A DNA stretch of 21,259 nucleotides from NCBI GenBank assembly GCA_046094425.1, contig JBJTHI010000351.1, positions 1-21,259 on the forward strand, given 5' to 3'. Below are positions 14,774 to 21,259 of this stretch, piece after piece. Numbering within the stretch: position 1 is the stretch's first letter; every line of letters begins with the position of its first letter. Under the pieces are notes generated by a model that saw nothing but the letters and a program-made list of their open reading frames with translations, did no database searches and was not told the DNA's origin. Both the position numbers and the translations under genes were made by a program. Source of the DNA: JANPCX01 sp046094425. Its GTDB lineage: Bacteria > Pseudomonadota > Gammaproteobacteria > Burkholderiales > Burkholderiaceae_C.

Positions 14774-15138
14774 ACCAACGCAAGCCCAGCAGCGGCGGTT
14801 TGGTGTACTCCACCGACAGTGGCCGCATGTGCCCCACCTGCCAACAAGCGGTGGCGAACTGCATTTGCAAAGCCGCAGCAAAGGCCGCGCCTGCGGGTGA
14901 CAGCGTGGTGCGTGTCAGCCGCGAAAGCAAAGGCCGAGGCGGCAAAACCGTGACGCTGGTGAAGGGCTTACCTCTGGCACCAGAGGAACTTGCCGCCTGC
15001 GGCAAACGCCTGCGAACCGCCTGCGGCGCTGGGGGCACGCTCAAAGACGGCGTGCTGGAAATTCAAGGCGACCATGCGCAGCGCGTGGTGGAGTTGCTGC
15101 AGGCACAGGGGTTTGTGGTCAAGCGGGCGGGTGGGTGA
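14770..15138 (+). CDS. yciH: SUI1/eIF1-like translation initiation protein (YciH)
   Basis: This 122-residue protein is the bacterial counterpart of eIF1 (YciH), which affects start-site fidelity and has been linked to translation control under stress. The SUI1 core is visible: RESKGRGGKTVTLVKGLPL, then CGAGGTLKDGVLEIQGDH and LLQAQGFVVKRAGG. A short cysteine group at the N terminus, C21-x2-C24 and C31-x-C33, is common in this branch and may bind metal. It is coupled to the SNF2 gene by an ATGA overlap. Confidence 0.93.
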   Translation: MNQRKPSSGGLVYSTDSGRMCPTCQQAVANCICKAAAKAAPAGDSVVRVSRESKGRGGKTVTLVKGLPLAPEELAACGKRLRTACGAGGTLKDGVLEIQGDHAQRVVELLQAQGFVVKRAGG

Positions 15139-15211
15139 GTGAGGTTGTAGCCGACCTTCTGTCGCAACCGTTGTTGATTCATAGGATATGCCGGGAACGA
15201 TCCTGCTAGCA

Positions 15212-15239
15212 TGTGTACCAAGATTCAGAAAGGTACACA
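15212..15239. promoter_or_regulatory. Inverted repeat upstream of vapB, probable operator
   Basis: TGTGTACC (15212-15219) and GGTACACA (15232-15239) are perfect 8-bp inverted complements with a 12-bp spacer; the right arm ends 2 bp before the vapB ATG and overlaps its ribosome-binding region. VapB-VapC complexes commonly bind such repeats. Assignment is by position. Confidence 0.6.
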
Positions 15240-15241
15240 CG

Positions 15242-15436
15242 ATGCGAACCAATATCGAGATCGACGACAAACTCATGAAAGACGCTTTGCGCGTGACCGG
15301 CGCAAAAACCAAGAAAGAGGCGGTGGAGCTGGGACTGCGCACCCTGCTTGACCTTCGCGCTCAGGAAAAGGTACGCGAGTTGCGAGGAAAAATCACCTGG
15401 GAAGGTGACCTGAACGCGATGAGGACAGATCGGTGA
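15242..15436 (+). CDS. vapB: VapB-family antitoxin
   Basis: This 64-residue antitoxin begins MRTNIEIDDKLMKDALRVTG and continues AKTKKEAVELGLRTLL, the classic short VapB (DUF2191) ribbon-helix-helix. The C-terminal part (ELRGKITWEGDLNAMRTDR) is the toxin-wrapping tail. The start at 15242 gives the standard N terminus; an earlier ATG at 15188 would read through the inverted repeat. The stop overlaps vapC as GTGA. Confidence 0.93.
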   Translation: MRTNIEIDDKLMKDALRVTGAKTKKEAVELGLRTLLDLRAQEKVRELRGKITWEGDLNAMRTDR

Positions 15437-15834
15437 TTTTGGTTGACTCCAGCGTTTGGATCGACTATTTTCGTGCTGCTGATACGCCTCAGGTCGCTTT
15501 GCTCGACTCCTTGCTCGGTCGAACGCAGATCGCTGTGGGCGATCTCATCGCAGCCGAGGTCTTGCAGGGCGTTCAAAGTCACAAGGAGTTCAAGTCTGTG
15601 AAGAAGGCGTTTGACGCATTCACCCGCCTGGATCTTTGCGGCTATGACCTGGCTGTGAAAGCATCAGAGAACTCCCGCCTGCTTCGCTCCAAGGGCATCA
15701 CGGTGCGAAAAACCATCGATACCTTGATAGCCACACGCTGCATCGAAGATGGCCTCACCTTGTTGCACGCCGACCGAGACTTTGAGCCCTTTGTGAAGCA
15801 TTTGAGCTTGCAGGAGGCGTACTCACACGCCTGA
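15433..15834 (+). CDS. vapC: VapC-family PIN-domain ribonuclease toxin
   Basis: This 133-residue protein is a PIN-domain toxin that cleaves specific RNAs (tRNA or rRNA in studied members). The metal-binding acidic residues are visible: D5 in VDSSVWIDYF, E42 in AEVLQG, D96 in RKTIDTLIA and D114 or D116 in LHADRDFEPF. It starts with GTG at 15433, coupled to vapB by a 4-base overlap. Only 28 bp separate its stop from the end of the convergent DM13 gene, and no strong hairpin is seen there. Confidence 0.94.
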   Translation: MILVDSSVWIDYFRAADTPQVALLDSLLGRTQIAVGDLIAAEVLQGVQSHKEFKSVKKAFDAFTRLDLCGYDLAVKASENSRLLRSKGITVRKTIDTLIATRCIEDGLTLLHADRDFEPFVKHLSLQEAYSHA

Positions 15835-15862
15835 TGTGAGGGCTGCCCGTCCGCACGCCGTG

Positions 15863-16339
15863 CTACTTGTACCTGGCCGCCGTGATGAACTGCTCGAAAG
15901 TTTCGCACCACACGATCACCGCCGAGTACTTTGCGGGGTCAACGCCAGGCGGCAACGCCACCACGAAGTTCTCAAACGTTTTCACATCACCCACCCGCAC
16001 CATGCTAGCTTTGAGGCGTTTGAAGTCGGCTTCTGTTTCGACGAACTCGGGCGAGAGGTAGAGCTTGTAGTCTGGCCCCGGTGCAAGTTTTCCCGCAAGC
16101 GTGATGGCACCCGGCGCAATCGACACTTGACCCTCACCCCAGTGCAGGGCGTCGCTGTCTTTCAAGTCTCGTTTGAACTGCCCAGTGAACTGCACCTGGG
16201 CGGCGGCCGCTTTGATCTCGCCCATGGTGGGCGCGGCGGGTGCGATCAAGATGGGTAGCGCATAAATGCCGGCTGCGAATCCGGCAGCGGCCACCGTCAA
16301 GTGGGAGGCGATCAATAGAACGGTTTTGCGTGTGGTCAT
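15863..16339 (-). CDS. Membrane-anchored DM13-domain protein
   Basis: This 158-residue protein has an N-terminal hydrophobic segment (about 7-34) that serves as an anchor or signal. The rest reads as a DM13 domain: a glycine strand (VQFTGQFKRD, ALHWGEGQVSIAPGAITLAG), the central GPDYKLYLSPEF, and a closing VIVWCETFEQFITAARY. DM13 is a predicted redox or electron-transfer domain, supported by the conserved cysteine in WCETF. It is the last gene of the likely VOC-tautomerase-DM13 operon, starting 12 bp after the tautomerase stop. Confidence 0.82.
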   Translation of the reverse strand: MTTRKTVLLIASHLTVAAAGFAAGIYALPILIAPAAPTMGEIKAAAAQVQFTGQFKRDLKDSDALHWGEGQVSIAPGAITLAGKLAPGPDYKLYLSPEFVETEADFKRLKASMVRVGDVKTFENFVVALPPGVDPAKYSAVIVWCETFEQFITAARYK

Positions 16340-16351
16340 GAGGAATGGGTT

Positions 16352-16738
16352 CTACACCTTGAGGTTGAAGCCCAGGTCAATTTCGCTGGCCGGCAGGCCA
16401 CGAAGGCCCCAGTTCTCTAGGGGTGGCTCGTGCAAGACAATGGTGATGTCGCGCGGCTGAATGCCCAGTTCACCCAGTCGCGCCACCACGCCTGCATAAA
16501 GATCGCGTTTGGCTTGCAGCGAGCGGCCAGGAAACACCTGGAATTCGATGAAGGTGAAGTTTTCCGTCTTGCCTGGCGGCACGGGGAAACACTCGGCCTT
16601 GTGTTCGACGTATCGAATTTGCTTGTCGTCTTGTGGCAACTTGAACGCGATGAGTTGCGCTTGGTACACAGCGTCGATCATGGCTGCGATTTGATCCGCA
16701 GGACGGGGGCGACAGACTTCAATTTTGACGATGGGCAT
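16352..16738 (-). CDS. Tautomerase-family protein
   Basis: This 128-residue protein begins MPIVKIEVCRPRPADQIAAM. After removal of Met, proline is first, the catalytic base of the tautomerase superfamily. It is about twice the length of 4-oxalocrotonate tautomerase (60-70 residues), like the larger family members, and the end (RDITIVLHEPPLENWGLRGL) carries the usual V-x-x-x-E-P-x-x-x-W-G pattern. The natural substrate is unknown. I chose the ATG at 16738 because it exposes Pro1; the upstream 24 codons look non-coding. Confidence 0.88.
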   Translation of the reverse strand: MPIVKIEVCRPRPADQIAAMIDAVYQAQLIAFKLPQDDKQIRYVEHKAECFPVPPGKTENFTFIEFQVFPGRSLQAKRDLYAGVVARLGELGIQPRDITIVLHEPPLENWGLRGLPASEIDLGFNLKV

Positions 16739-16787
16739 GGTGTGTGCTGCGTGGCCTATGGTTGTAGGTGGTGGGCAGCTATCGTAT

Positions 16788-17174
16788 CTATTGCATGGAG
16801 TGCAGGCCAATCACATTGCCTTCAGTGTCAGCTACCATGGCGATGAAACCATATGGCCCGATCGACATTTTGTTTTGAACCACCTTGCCGCCGTTGGATG
16901 CCGCACGGGCGGCTTCCACAGAACAGTCGTCGCATGAGAAATACACCATGGTGCTGCCACCTGAGGGGTAGCCTGGCATTTTCACCAGCGCGCCAGATGC
17001 GCCAGAACTGTCGGTTGCCATGGGGAAGGCCCACATCTCCATGCCTGGAGATTCATCCGGCGAGGGGTTCTCCAACTTTTCAAGCGTGCCTTGAAACACC
17101 GCTTCATAGAAGGCTTTGGCACGCGGCATGTCTTGAACGTAAATTTCAAACCAACCGACGGGGTTGCTTTTCAT
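16788..17174 (-). CDS. VOC-family (glyoxalase/bleomycin-resistance fold) protein
   Basis: This 128-residue protein has the vicinal-oxygen-chelate pattern: SNPVGWFEIYVQDMPRAKAF YEAVF in the first half and FIAMVADTEGNVIGLHSM at the end. These proteins bind a metal and diverse small substrates; the substrate cannot be told here. The ATG at 17174 follows AAAGGA; a weaker in-frame ATG lies at 17189. It is the first gene of the minus-strand set with tautomerase and DM13 (49 bp gap to the tautomerase). The 111 bp upstream (17175-17285) holds no gene. Confidence 0.88.
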   Translation of the reverse strand: MKSNPVGWFEIYVQDMPRAKAFYEAVFQGTLEKLENPSPDESPGMEMWAFPMATDSSGASGALVKMPGYPSGGSTMVYFSCDDCSVEAARAASNGGKVVQNKMSIGPYGFIAMVADTEGNVIGLHSMQ

Positions 17175-17285
17175 GGCGTTTCCTTTCACATGAACGACAG
17201 GCCTGAGATGGTGCCAGATTCATGTTTGCGTGACACACCCTTTTTTGCCGCATCCCCCCGCGCCTCGTCGCACACGACCAACAGC

Positions 17286-17597
17286 TCAAACAGCACGCAA
17301 AAAAAGCCGCGTTCGCAGCATGGCATCCACATCCCGCGCATCGACCGAATGAATCGGCTGTGCCGCTGAGAACTCATACGAACGCCCGGTGACTGGCCCC
17401 CGCACACGTAAGGGCCCACGGTCGCGGCAACGCAAGGGCACGCCCTGCCCAGCCAAGGCCAAAGAGGCTGGGTTCCACATGGAACCACGAGGGGGCGGGG
17501 CAGGGCTCGCCCCGACATTCAATGGCCGCGCTGCCTGCGTTGGCATGGCTGCTACCGCCATGCGCATGGAATCACGGTGTTGTCCGCAACAGCTCAT
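17286..17597 (-). CDS. Small protein with a phage-like C-terminal domain (103 aa)
   Basis: This 103-residue protein begins MSCCGQHRDS and has a proline/alanine-rich middle (ASPAPPPRG). Its last 45 residues (LRVRGPVTGRSYEFSAAQPI, then HSVDARDVDAMLRTRLFLRA) resemble short conserved proteins found among phage structural genes; that likeness is from memory. It is not clearly exported. The start at 17597 follows AGGAG and overlaps the DUF1360-like gene by 26 bp, so it belongs to the same operon. An in-frame start at 17738 would lie deep in that gene. The reading frame passes through an inverted repeat GGTTCCA-CA-TGGAACC (17471-17486). Confidence 0.7.
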   Translation of the reverse strand: MSCCGQHRDSMRMAVAAMPTQAARPLNVGASPAPPPRGSMWNPASLALAGQGVPLRCRDRGPLRVRGPVTGRSYEFSAAQPIHSVDARDVDAMLRTRLFLRAV

Positions 17598-17946
17598 GTG
17601 GATCTCCTGCTGGTTGATGCTTCTCATGCGCCAAGGGCTGCACCAGCACCGGAGTGTCGTGCTGTGTGGCGTGTTCGCATAAACAAGCCGCGCCCGACAA
17701 AGCCAGCCAAACAACCACCCCTTCCCACCAATTTCCACCCACCCACCACGCCAAGGGCGCGGCCACCCACAGGCTCAGGCACTGGAAACAATCCAGCATC
17801 TGGCCCCACAGGCCCTGGCCCACCCACCAGCGCAGGCGGGCAACCAGGTCGAAGGGGCCATCCTCGTGCGCCAGCAAATGGGAGAGGCGCCAGGTGGCCA
17901 GGCTGGCAAGCACCAGCCGAGGCCAGAAGTCCAGGGTGTCGGGCAT
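17572..17946 (-). CDS. Small membrane protein, DUF1360-like (124 aa)
   Basis: This 124-residue protein has about two to three hydrophobic segments and the pattern LSHLLAHEDGPFDLVARLR, CFQCLSLWVAAPLAWW and VVVWLALSGAACLCE, which resembles DUF1360 membrane proteins. The CxxC in CFQCLSLW is a shared feature of that family. No enzymatic function is known. It starts 9 bp after the stop of the 767-residue gene and overlaps the next gene by 26 bp, so the three are one operon. Confidence 0.75.
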   Translation of the reverse strand: MPDTLDFWPRLVLASLATWRLSHLLAHEDGPFDLVARLRWWVGQGLWGQMLDCFQCLSLWVAAPLAWWVGGNWWEGVVVWLALSGAACLCEHATQHDTPVLVQPLAHEKHQPAGDPHELLRTTP

Positions 17947-17955
17947 GGTGTGTCC

Positions 17956-20259
17956 TCAAGTTATTTCAAGTGCAAATGCGGCCGTCTCTTGCGCATGCGG
18001 GTAGTTCAGGTTCTCTCCGTTCGTGGTTTTGGAGTAAGCGGTCAGGGTCACGGCGAAGGAGCAGCGTTGCAGCACCACGGGCGGGTTGGGCGCATCCAGC
18101 CGGGTCAGCATGGTTTGGAAGCTGTTGCTGCCGCTGAACACCGGCAAGGCGGGGGGCTCGCCCACATTGCTCGGGCTCGCTGGTGTGGGCAAACTGCCCA
18201 CACCACCATTGGCGAGCGAGGCATTCAAGCCGCGCAACCAACCAATGCTGTGCGCGTACTGAAAACGCTCGTCGGGCACATAGGCACGGTACTCCACCGC
18301 AAATTGCTCGTTGGCCGACCCGCTGAGGAATTGACACTCCTCGTTGGAGGCCGCCATGCCTTTGACCAAACGGGTGATGTCGGCCACGGGCGGTCGGTTG
18401 TCCCAGCAGAACAAATGGGTCAGGGCAGCGTGGGGCACTTCCACCGTGTCGTCGCCCACGCTGCCACCGGGCTGGAACCAGCGGCGGAACTTGAAGGGTT
18501 TGGCCACTTCCACGCCGGGCTGGCCCGAGGCGGCCGTGCCCAAGGGGCGCAAACGTTCACCCGCTGCGTTGAACACTTCCAGCGTGATCAAGTGGTTCAC
18601 GGCGGGCAAGGCCACATTAGCGTCATAACCCGGGTCATTCGCTGGCAAGGTGGGTGGCACATTCAATTCGTTCTGCAAGGTGTTGATCAGCGCGTGGTAG
18701 CGCACAGCACCCACCCAAGGCTCATCGCTGTAGGGAATGCGGTAGAGGTTGGCCTCGCCGCCCACCGTGGCTGGTGGCACGGGGCCGAGGGACTCTGGCA
18801 CCACATCGGCCCTCACCACCTTCTGCCAGGCCAAACCTTGGTTGTAGTAGTGGCGTGTGCCGACGGGGTTGCCGGCTGCATCGGCACGGCTGATGCTGAT
18901 GCGGTAGTACTTGGCCCCTACGGCAGCGGCCCGCATGCCCAGGCTGAAGGTGAAGGTGAGTTCCAACGCCCCGCCCAAATTGCGCAGGTGGCTGTTGTTC
19001 GGGCCAACGCCCGGGAACAACAAGCCCGAGGTGGCATTGGGCGCGGCCACACGATCCCAGCCTGCGGAGGCGGGGGTGGTCAGTTCGTGGCTTTCGGTGT
19101 CGCCAATCAAGTCGAGGAACACGTAGGCGTCACCGCTGCCACTGCCGGTTTCATTGCAGGTGTAGGCCTTGGCGTGGTAGCTGCGCAGCACGGGTGATTC
19201 ACCTGCGCCAAACCAGGCGTTGGCGGCCAGACCGTTGTAAATGACGGTACTGCTTGCGCCTATGGTTTGTGTCACCACATAAGCGTATTGCTCATAACAG
19301 TTGGGCCGCAGCAAACGCCAAGGCTCCAACCAACAAATGTTGAAACTGCCATCGGGTTGCAGGCTGCTGCTGCCTACCTTGGTGGCGGTGCTGCAAGAAC
19401 ACAGGCGATGAATCAAATAGGGCCGCGAGTTGATGTAGGCCGCTGCTTGGTCGCGTGGCATGGTGCGCAGCACCTGCAAGTCGCCCTTGGCATACACGGC
19501 CAACTCGTTGAGGGTGCCACCTTGGAAGAACGGTGTTTTCAGAGGGTCGCCCAAGGGCGGGGGTGGCGGTGGCGGAAAACCACCTTTGGGTGGGGGCAGC
19601 TTGGGCAGGCGCTCCACATAAATTTCCAGGTCTCGAATCAGGTCGTCAACGCGCAGGTCGTCAAACACAATGGGCCAGCAGCAACAAGTGCGGCGGTACA
19701 CCTCCACTTTGCCCAAACAAACGGGCGCACAGCGCACCGGCCAGGCCACCAGGTCGTTTAACGAGGGGATGGTGTGCTGCACAGCGGGGCTTTTGGAGGC
19801 CGCGTGTACCGAGGCCGCCAAGCTGCGTGTGATTTTCGGTGTGATGGCTGCCGAGATGAGCTGGTCATACCACCAAGGCCTGCGCCAACAAGCCAACACA
19901 CTGCCGCTCACGCATTGCCAATGAAAACGAAACCGCGACCAAATGCCCTCGGCCAAAGCCAAAGTGCCCGCTTGAATTTGCGCAGAAAACTCCTCAGCAC
20001 GAAAGCTAACGGAAGCCTGTTCTTGCACACCGTCTTGCCCATCGGGCGCGCCCAGCACCACGCGGTGCGCACGTTTGAGCACATCAGGGGGTAAGTGGAA
20101 GCGGCCCTGCGCATCCACCACTTGGCTGGCGATGGTTTTTTGGTTGGCATCCAGCGCCAGCACGGTGATGGGCGGGCGTTCTTCCGCACCAGACAAACCC
20201 ACCAACTCCAACTGAACCCCATCACCCGACTTTTTCGCGTCTGCCTTGCGTTCATTCAT
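17956..20259 (-). CDS. Large cysteine-rich protein of unknown function (767 aa)
   Basis: I do not recognise this 767-residue protein. It lacks a signal peptide (starts MNERKADAKKSGDG). Residues 14-70 look like a carboxypeptidase-regulatory/Ig-like beta fold (ITVLALDANQKTIASQVVDA, then QGRFHLPPDV). A middle part has a striking group CAPVCLGKVEVYRRTCCCWP (177-196), then VFDDLRVDDLIRDLEIYVER and a proline stretch GGFPPPPPPPLGD (226-238). Two more Cys-rich points follow (RLCSCS near 285-290 and FNICW). I count 15 cysteines in all. The C-terminal 400 residues look beta-rich and loop-rich. The ATG at 20259 follows GGGAGAG. It leads the three-gene operon and may be a structural or surface-assembled protein, which is inference. 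Confidence 0.75.
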   Translation of the reverse strand: MNERKADAKKSGDGVQLELVGLSGAEERPPITVLALDANQKTIASQVVDAQGRFHLPPDVLKRAHRVVLGAPDGQDGVQEQASVSFRAEEFSAQIQAGTLALAEGIWSRFRFHWQCVSGSVLACWRRPWWYDQLISAAITPKITRSLAASVHAASKSPAVQHTIPSLNDLVAWPVRCAPVCLGKVEVYRRTCCCWPIVFDDLRVDDLIRDLEIYVERLPKLPPPKGGFPPPPPPPLGDPLKTPFFQGGTLNELAVYAKGDLQVLRTMPRDQAAAYINSRPYLIHRLCSCSTATKVGSSSLQPDGSFNICWLEPWRLLRPNCYEQYAYVVTQTIGASSTVIYNGLAANAWFGAGESPVLRSYHAKAYTCNETGSGSGDAYVFLDLIGDTESHELTTPASAGWDRVAAPNATSGLLFPGVGPNNSHLRNLGGALELTFTFSLGMRAAAVGAKYYRISISRADAAGNPVGTRHYYNQGLAWQKVVRADVVPESLGPVPPATVGGEANLYRIPYSDEPWVGAVRYHALINTLQNELNVPPTLPANDPGYDANVALPAVNHLITLEVFNAAGERLRPLGTAASGQPGVEVAKPFKFRRWFQPGGSVGDDTVEVPHAALTHLFCWDNRPPVADITRLVKGMAASNEECQFLSGSANEQFAVEYRAYVPDERFQYAHSIGWLRGLNASLANGGVGSLPTPASPSNVGEPPALPVFSGSNSFQTMLTRLDAPNPPVVLQRCSFAVTLTAYSKTTNGENLNYPHAQETAAFALEIT

Positions 20260-20293
20260 GACATCTCTCCCAGAATGTATCGCGCGGCATCCA

Positions 20294-20325
20294 ATTCCAT
20301 GACGGGCGACGGTGTTGATCAACAC
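20294..20325 (-). promoter_or_regulatory. Palindrome overlapping a possible promoter of the 767-aa gene
   Basis: GTGTTGATCAACAC (20312-20325) is a perfect 14-bp palindrome about 50 bp before the ATG at 20259. On the minus strand TTGATC inside it (20322-20317) and TGGAAT (20299-20294) are 17 bp apart and match four of six bases each of sigma-70 boxes. A repressor site is a natural reading but unproven. The rest of 20326-20513 holds only a small hairpin (TGCAG-TTCT-CTGCA) and no gene. Confidence 0.35.
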
Positions 20326-20513
20326 GCCATGCAGTTCTCTGCACGGCATGCGATCAACTCTACGCAGCAGGGCGCTGCGCACAAGTCGGTTTCTAGGGAG
20401 AGATGGGCTTGTTTTTAGGGGGTGGGAGTTAGGGGGTGACTCGACGCAGACTCATTCAGTGAGCATGTCAGAAAACTTTCAAAGTCGCTGAGAAAATGGT
20501 CGCAATAAGCCGG

Positions 20514-20948
20514 TTAAACGCTGCTGTGGTTGACAGCGGTTTCTAGCCACTGAAGCAAGGCCTCAACTTGACCAAGCTCTATCTCTAGCCCGCCACGCAT
20601 AAGGCACGGAAACTGCCCGTTGTCGGTGTGGAGTCTTGAGCCAACGGAGAAGTTAATCCCGAAGTGACCGCGCAAATCTAGGTTGGCGACTACAAGCTCA
20701 AAGTTTTCAGGCGACATTGCGTAGAGCTTGGCCTCTCCTCTGACTTCTCGGACAAGCACGACCAGCTCTGCTTTGAATGCCTCAATATCGGGCCACTCAA
20801 GCCACGCTTTCACGCTTTGTACTGAGTACGGCTGTACGGTTGCCGATATTTCAACTTGCAAGTCGGGTTGCGACGGACTCTGCGACGGTGTTGTTTGAAG
20901 TAATTTGAGCGTGATCTCGCCGTCGGTGGTTCTAAGTTGTACGTTCAT
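20514..20948 (-). CDS. Orphan WapI/DUF6228-like immunity protein
   Basis: This 144-residue soluble protein has the layout of WapI-family immunity proteins: an opening strand (VQLRTTDGEITLKLLQ), a middle VKAWLEWPDIEAFKAELVVL, then AKLYAMSPENFELVVANLDL and RGHFGINFSVGSRL, and a closing helix EALLQWLETA. Such proteins normally protect a cell from its own contact-dependent or Rhs/WapI toxin. No toxin gene is next to it in this window, so it may be an orphan, or the toxin lies beyond the IS element. The family match is from pattern memory and moderately sure. Confidence 0.6.
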   Translation of the reverse strand: MNVQLRTTDGEITLKLLQTTPSQSPSQPDLQVEISATVQPYSVQSVKAWLEWPDIEAFKAELVVLVREVRGEAKLYAMSPENFELVVANLDLRGHFGINFSVGSRLHTDNGQFPCLMRGGLEIELGQVEALLQWLETAVNHSSV

Positions 20949-21018
20949 AGCTTTGCCTCACGTCCATCGTTGGACAACACGAATATGTCCTTGTAAATGA
21001 CAAAATTTATTCAGGCAC

Positions 21019-21259
21019 CTAGGGAACCTCTGCAAAACCCTGACGTCACGATAGCCGAGTGATGCGTTGAAGAGCCATGAAACAAATCAGTCTTGCCCAA
21101 AGCATAAATGCCAGCGCCAGTGGATTCGAGTTGTCTGCCAAGCGCACGCGCAAGCGTGAGTTCTTGGACGAGATGAACACCGTGGTGCCTTGGGGCCAGT
21201 TGGTCGACCTAGTAGCCCCCCACGCCCCCGTGGCCAAGACCGGGCGCCCACCCTTTGCA
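21019..21259. mobile_element. Left end of an IS5-family insertion sequence, cut by the window
   Basis: A transposase start lies at 21077, and the sequence before it begins GGAACCTCTGCAAAACCC at 21023, which looks like an IS5-type terminal repeat. The preceding CTAG (21019-21022) fits the four-base YTAR-type target duplication of IS5 elements. The right end is outside the window, so neither repeat nor duplication can be verified. Confidence 0.6.
21077..21259 (+). CDS. IS5-family transposase, 5' part only
   Basis: The open frame gives 61 residues, beginning MKQISLAQ, then GFELSAKRTRKREFLDEMNT and VVPWGQLVDLVAPHAP, ending AKTGRPPFA at the window edge. This is the usual N-terminal domain of IS5-family transposases (xKxTRKxxFLDEMxxVVPW...L..LI.PHYPK...GRPP), with the helix and GRPP motif that follow the DNA-binding part. 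The DDE catalytic residues lie beyond the window. The ATG at 21077 lies 55 bp from the presumed left end. Confidence 0.9.
   Translation, partial: MKQISLAQSINASASGFELSAKRTRKREFLDEMNTVVPWGQLVDLVAPHAPVAKTGRPPFA

Noticed and set aside
15139..15211. Search for a vapB promoter before the inverted repeat.
   Set aside because: TTGATT (15174) and TAGCAT (15207) are 27 bp apart, too far for sigma-70; no better pair was seen.
17471..17486. Inverted repeat GGTTCCA-CA-TGGAACC as a terminator or operator.
   Set aside because: It lies inside a coding frame, has a loop of only two bases and no T-run follows; it is probably chance.
17866..19197. Long plus-strand open frame of 443 codons opposite the 767-aa gene.
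   Set aside because: It is the antisense shadow of a high-GC gene; its translation is rich in His, Gly and Gln with no domain pattern.
20512..20518. GTTTAAC at the end of the immunity gene as a possible attC start on the minus strand.
   Set aside because: No GTTRRRY partner follows within about 120 bp, and no folded core is present.
20955..20975. Possible integron attC end: GCCTCAC and GTTGGAC with a 7-bp spacer.
   Set aside because: GTTGGAC fits the R' core, but no matching R'' and L'' complements appear 60-130 bp away in either direction, and the adjacent reading frame has the wrong orientation.
21046..21237. Minus-strand open frame of 63 codons at the right edge.
   Set aside because: It is the complement of the IS5 transposase start, which has a clear family pattern.

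Overview
The window looks like an accessory region of a high-GC betaproteobacterial chromosome. Burkholderiales or Comamonadaceae is my best guess, from overall GC near 60 percent, codon usage, and the style of the SNF2/YciH, M48 and DM13 genes; this is an inference, not a proof. No rRNA, tRNA or CRISPR array was seen.

Region 1 (1-8916, plus strand) is a tightly packed anti-phage defence operon. It holds the 3' part of a type I restriction gene (hsdR), then hsdS, hsdM, a RhuM-family gene, two short genes of unknown function, and a primase-helicase of the TOTE conflict type. Junctions are ATGA or GTGA overlaps, or gaps of 2-4 bp, so all seven are probably transcribed together and translationally coupled. 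The TOTE gene seems to carry a one-base frameshift near its 5' end, at about 6561.

Region 2 (8917-10534, plus) holds two type II toxin-antitoxin modules, parDE-like and phd/relE-like. The first is preceded by a near-perfect operator palindrome. A third module, vapBC (15242-15834), also has its own inverted repeat.

Region 3 (10531-15138) looks more like ordinary chromosome. Two exported HExxH metalloproteases lie on the minus strand. Divergent from them is a large SNF2 helicase, coupled by an ATGA overlap to a YciH/SUI1 translation-initiation protein.

Region 4 (15863-17174, minus) is a small operon-like set: a VOC-family protein, a tautomerase and a membrane-anchored DM13 protein. Region 5 (17286-20259, minus) is a three-gene operon of a 767-residue cysteine-rich protein I do not recognise, a small DUF1360-like membrane protein and a 103-residue protein with a phage-like short domain. 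This is the least explained part of the window. Region 6 holds a WapI-like orphan immunity protein (minus), then the left end of an IS5-family insertion sequence whose transposase runs off the window.
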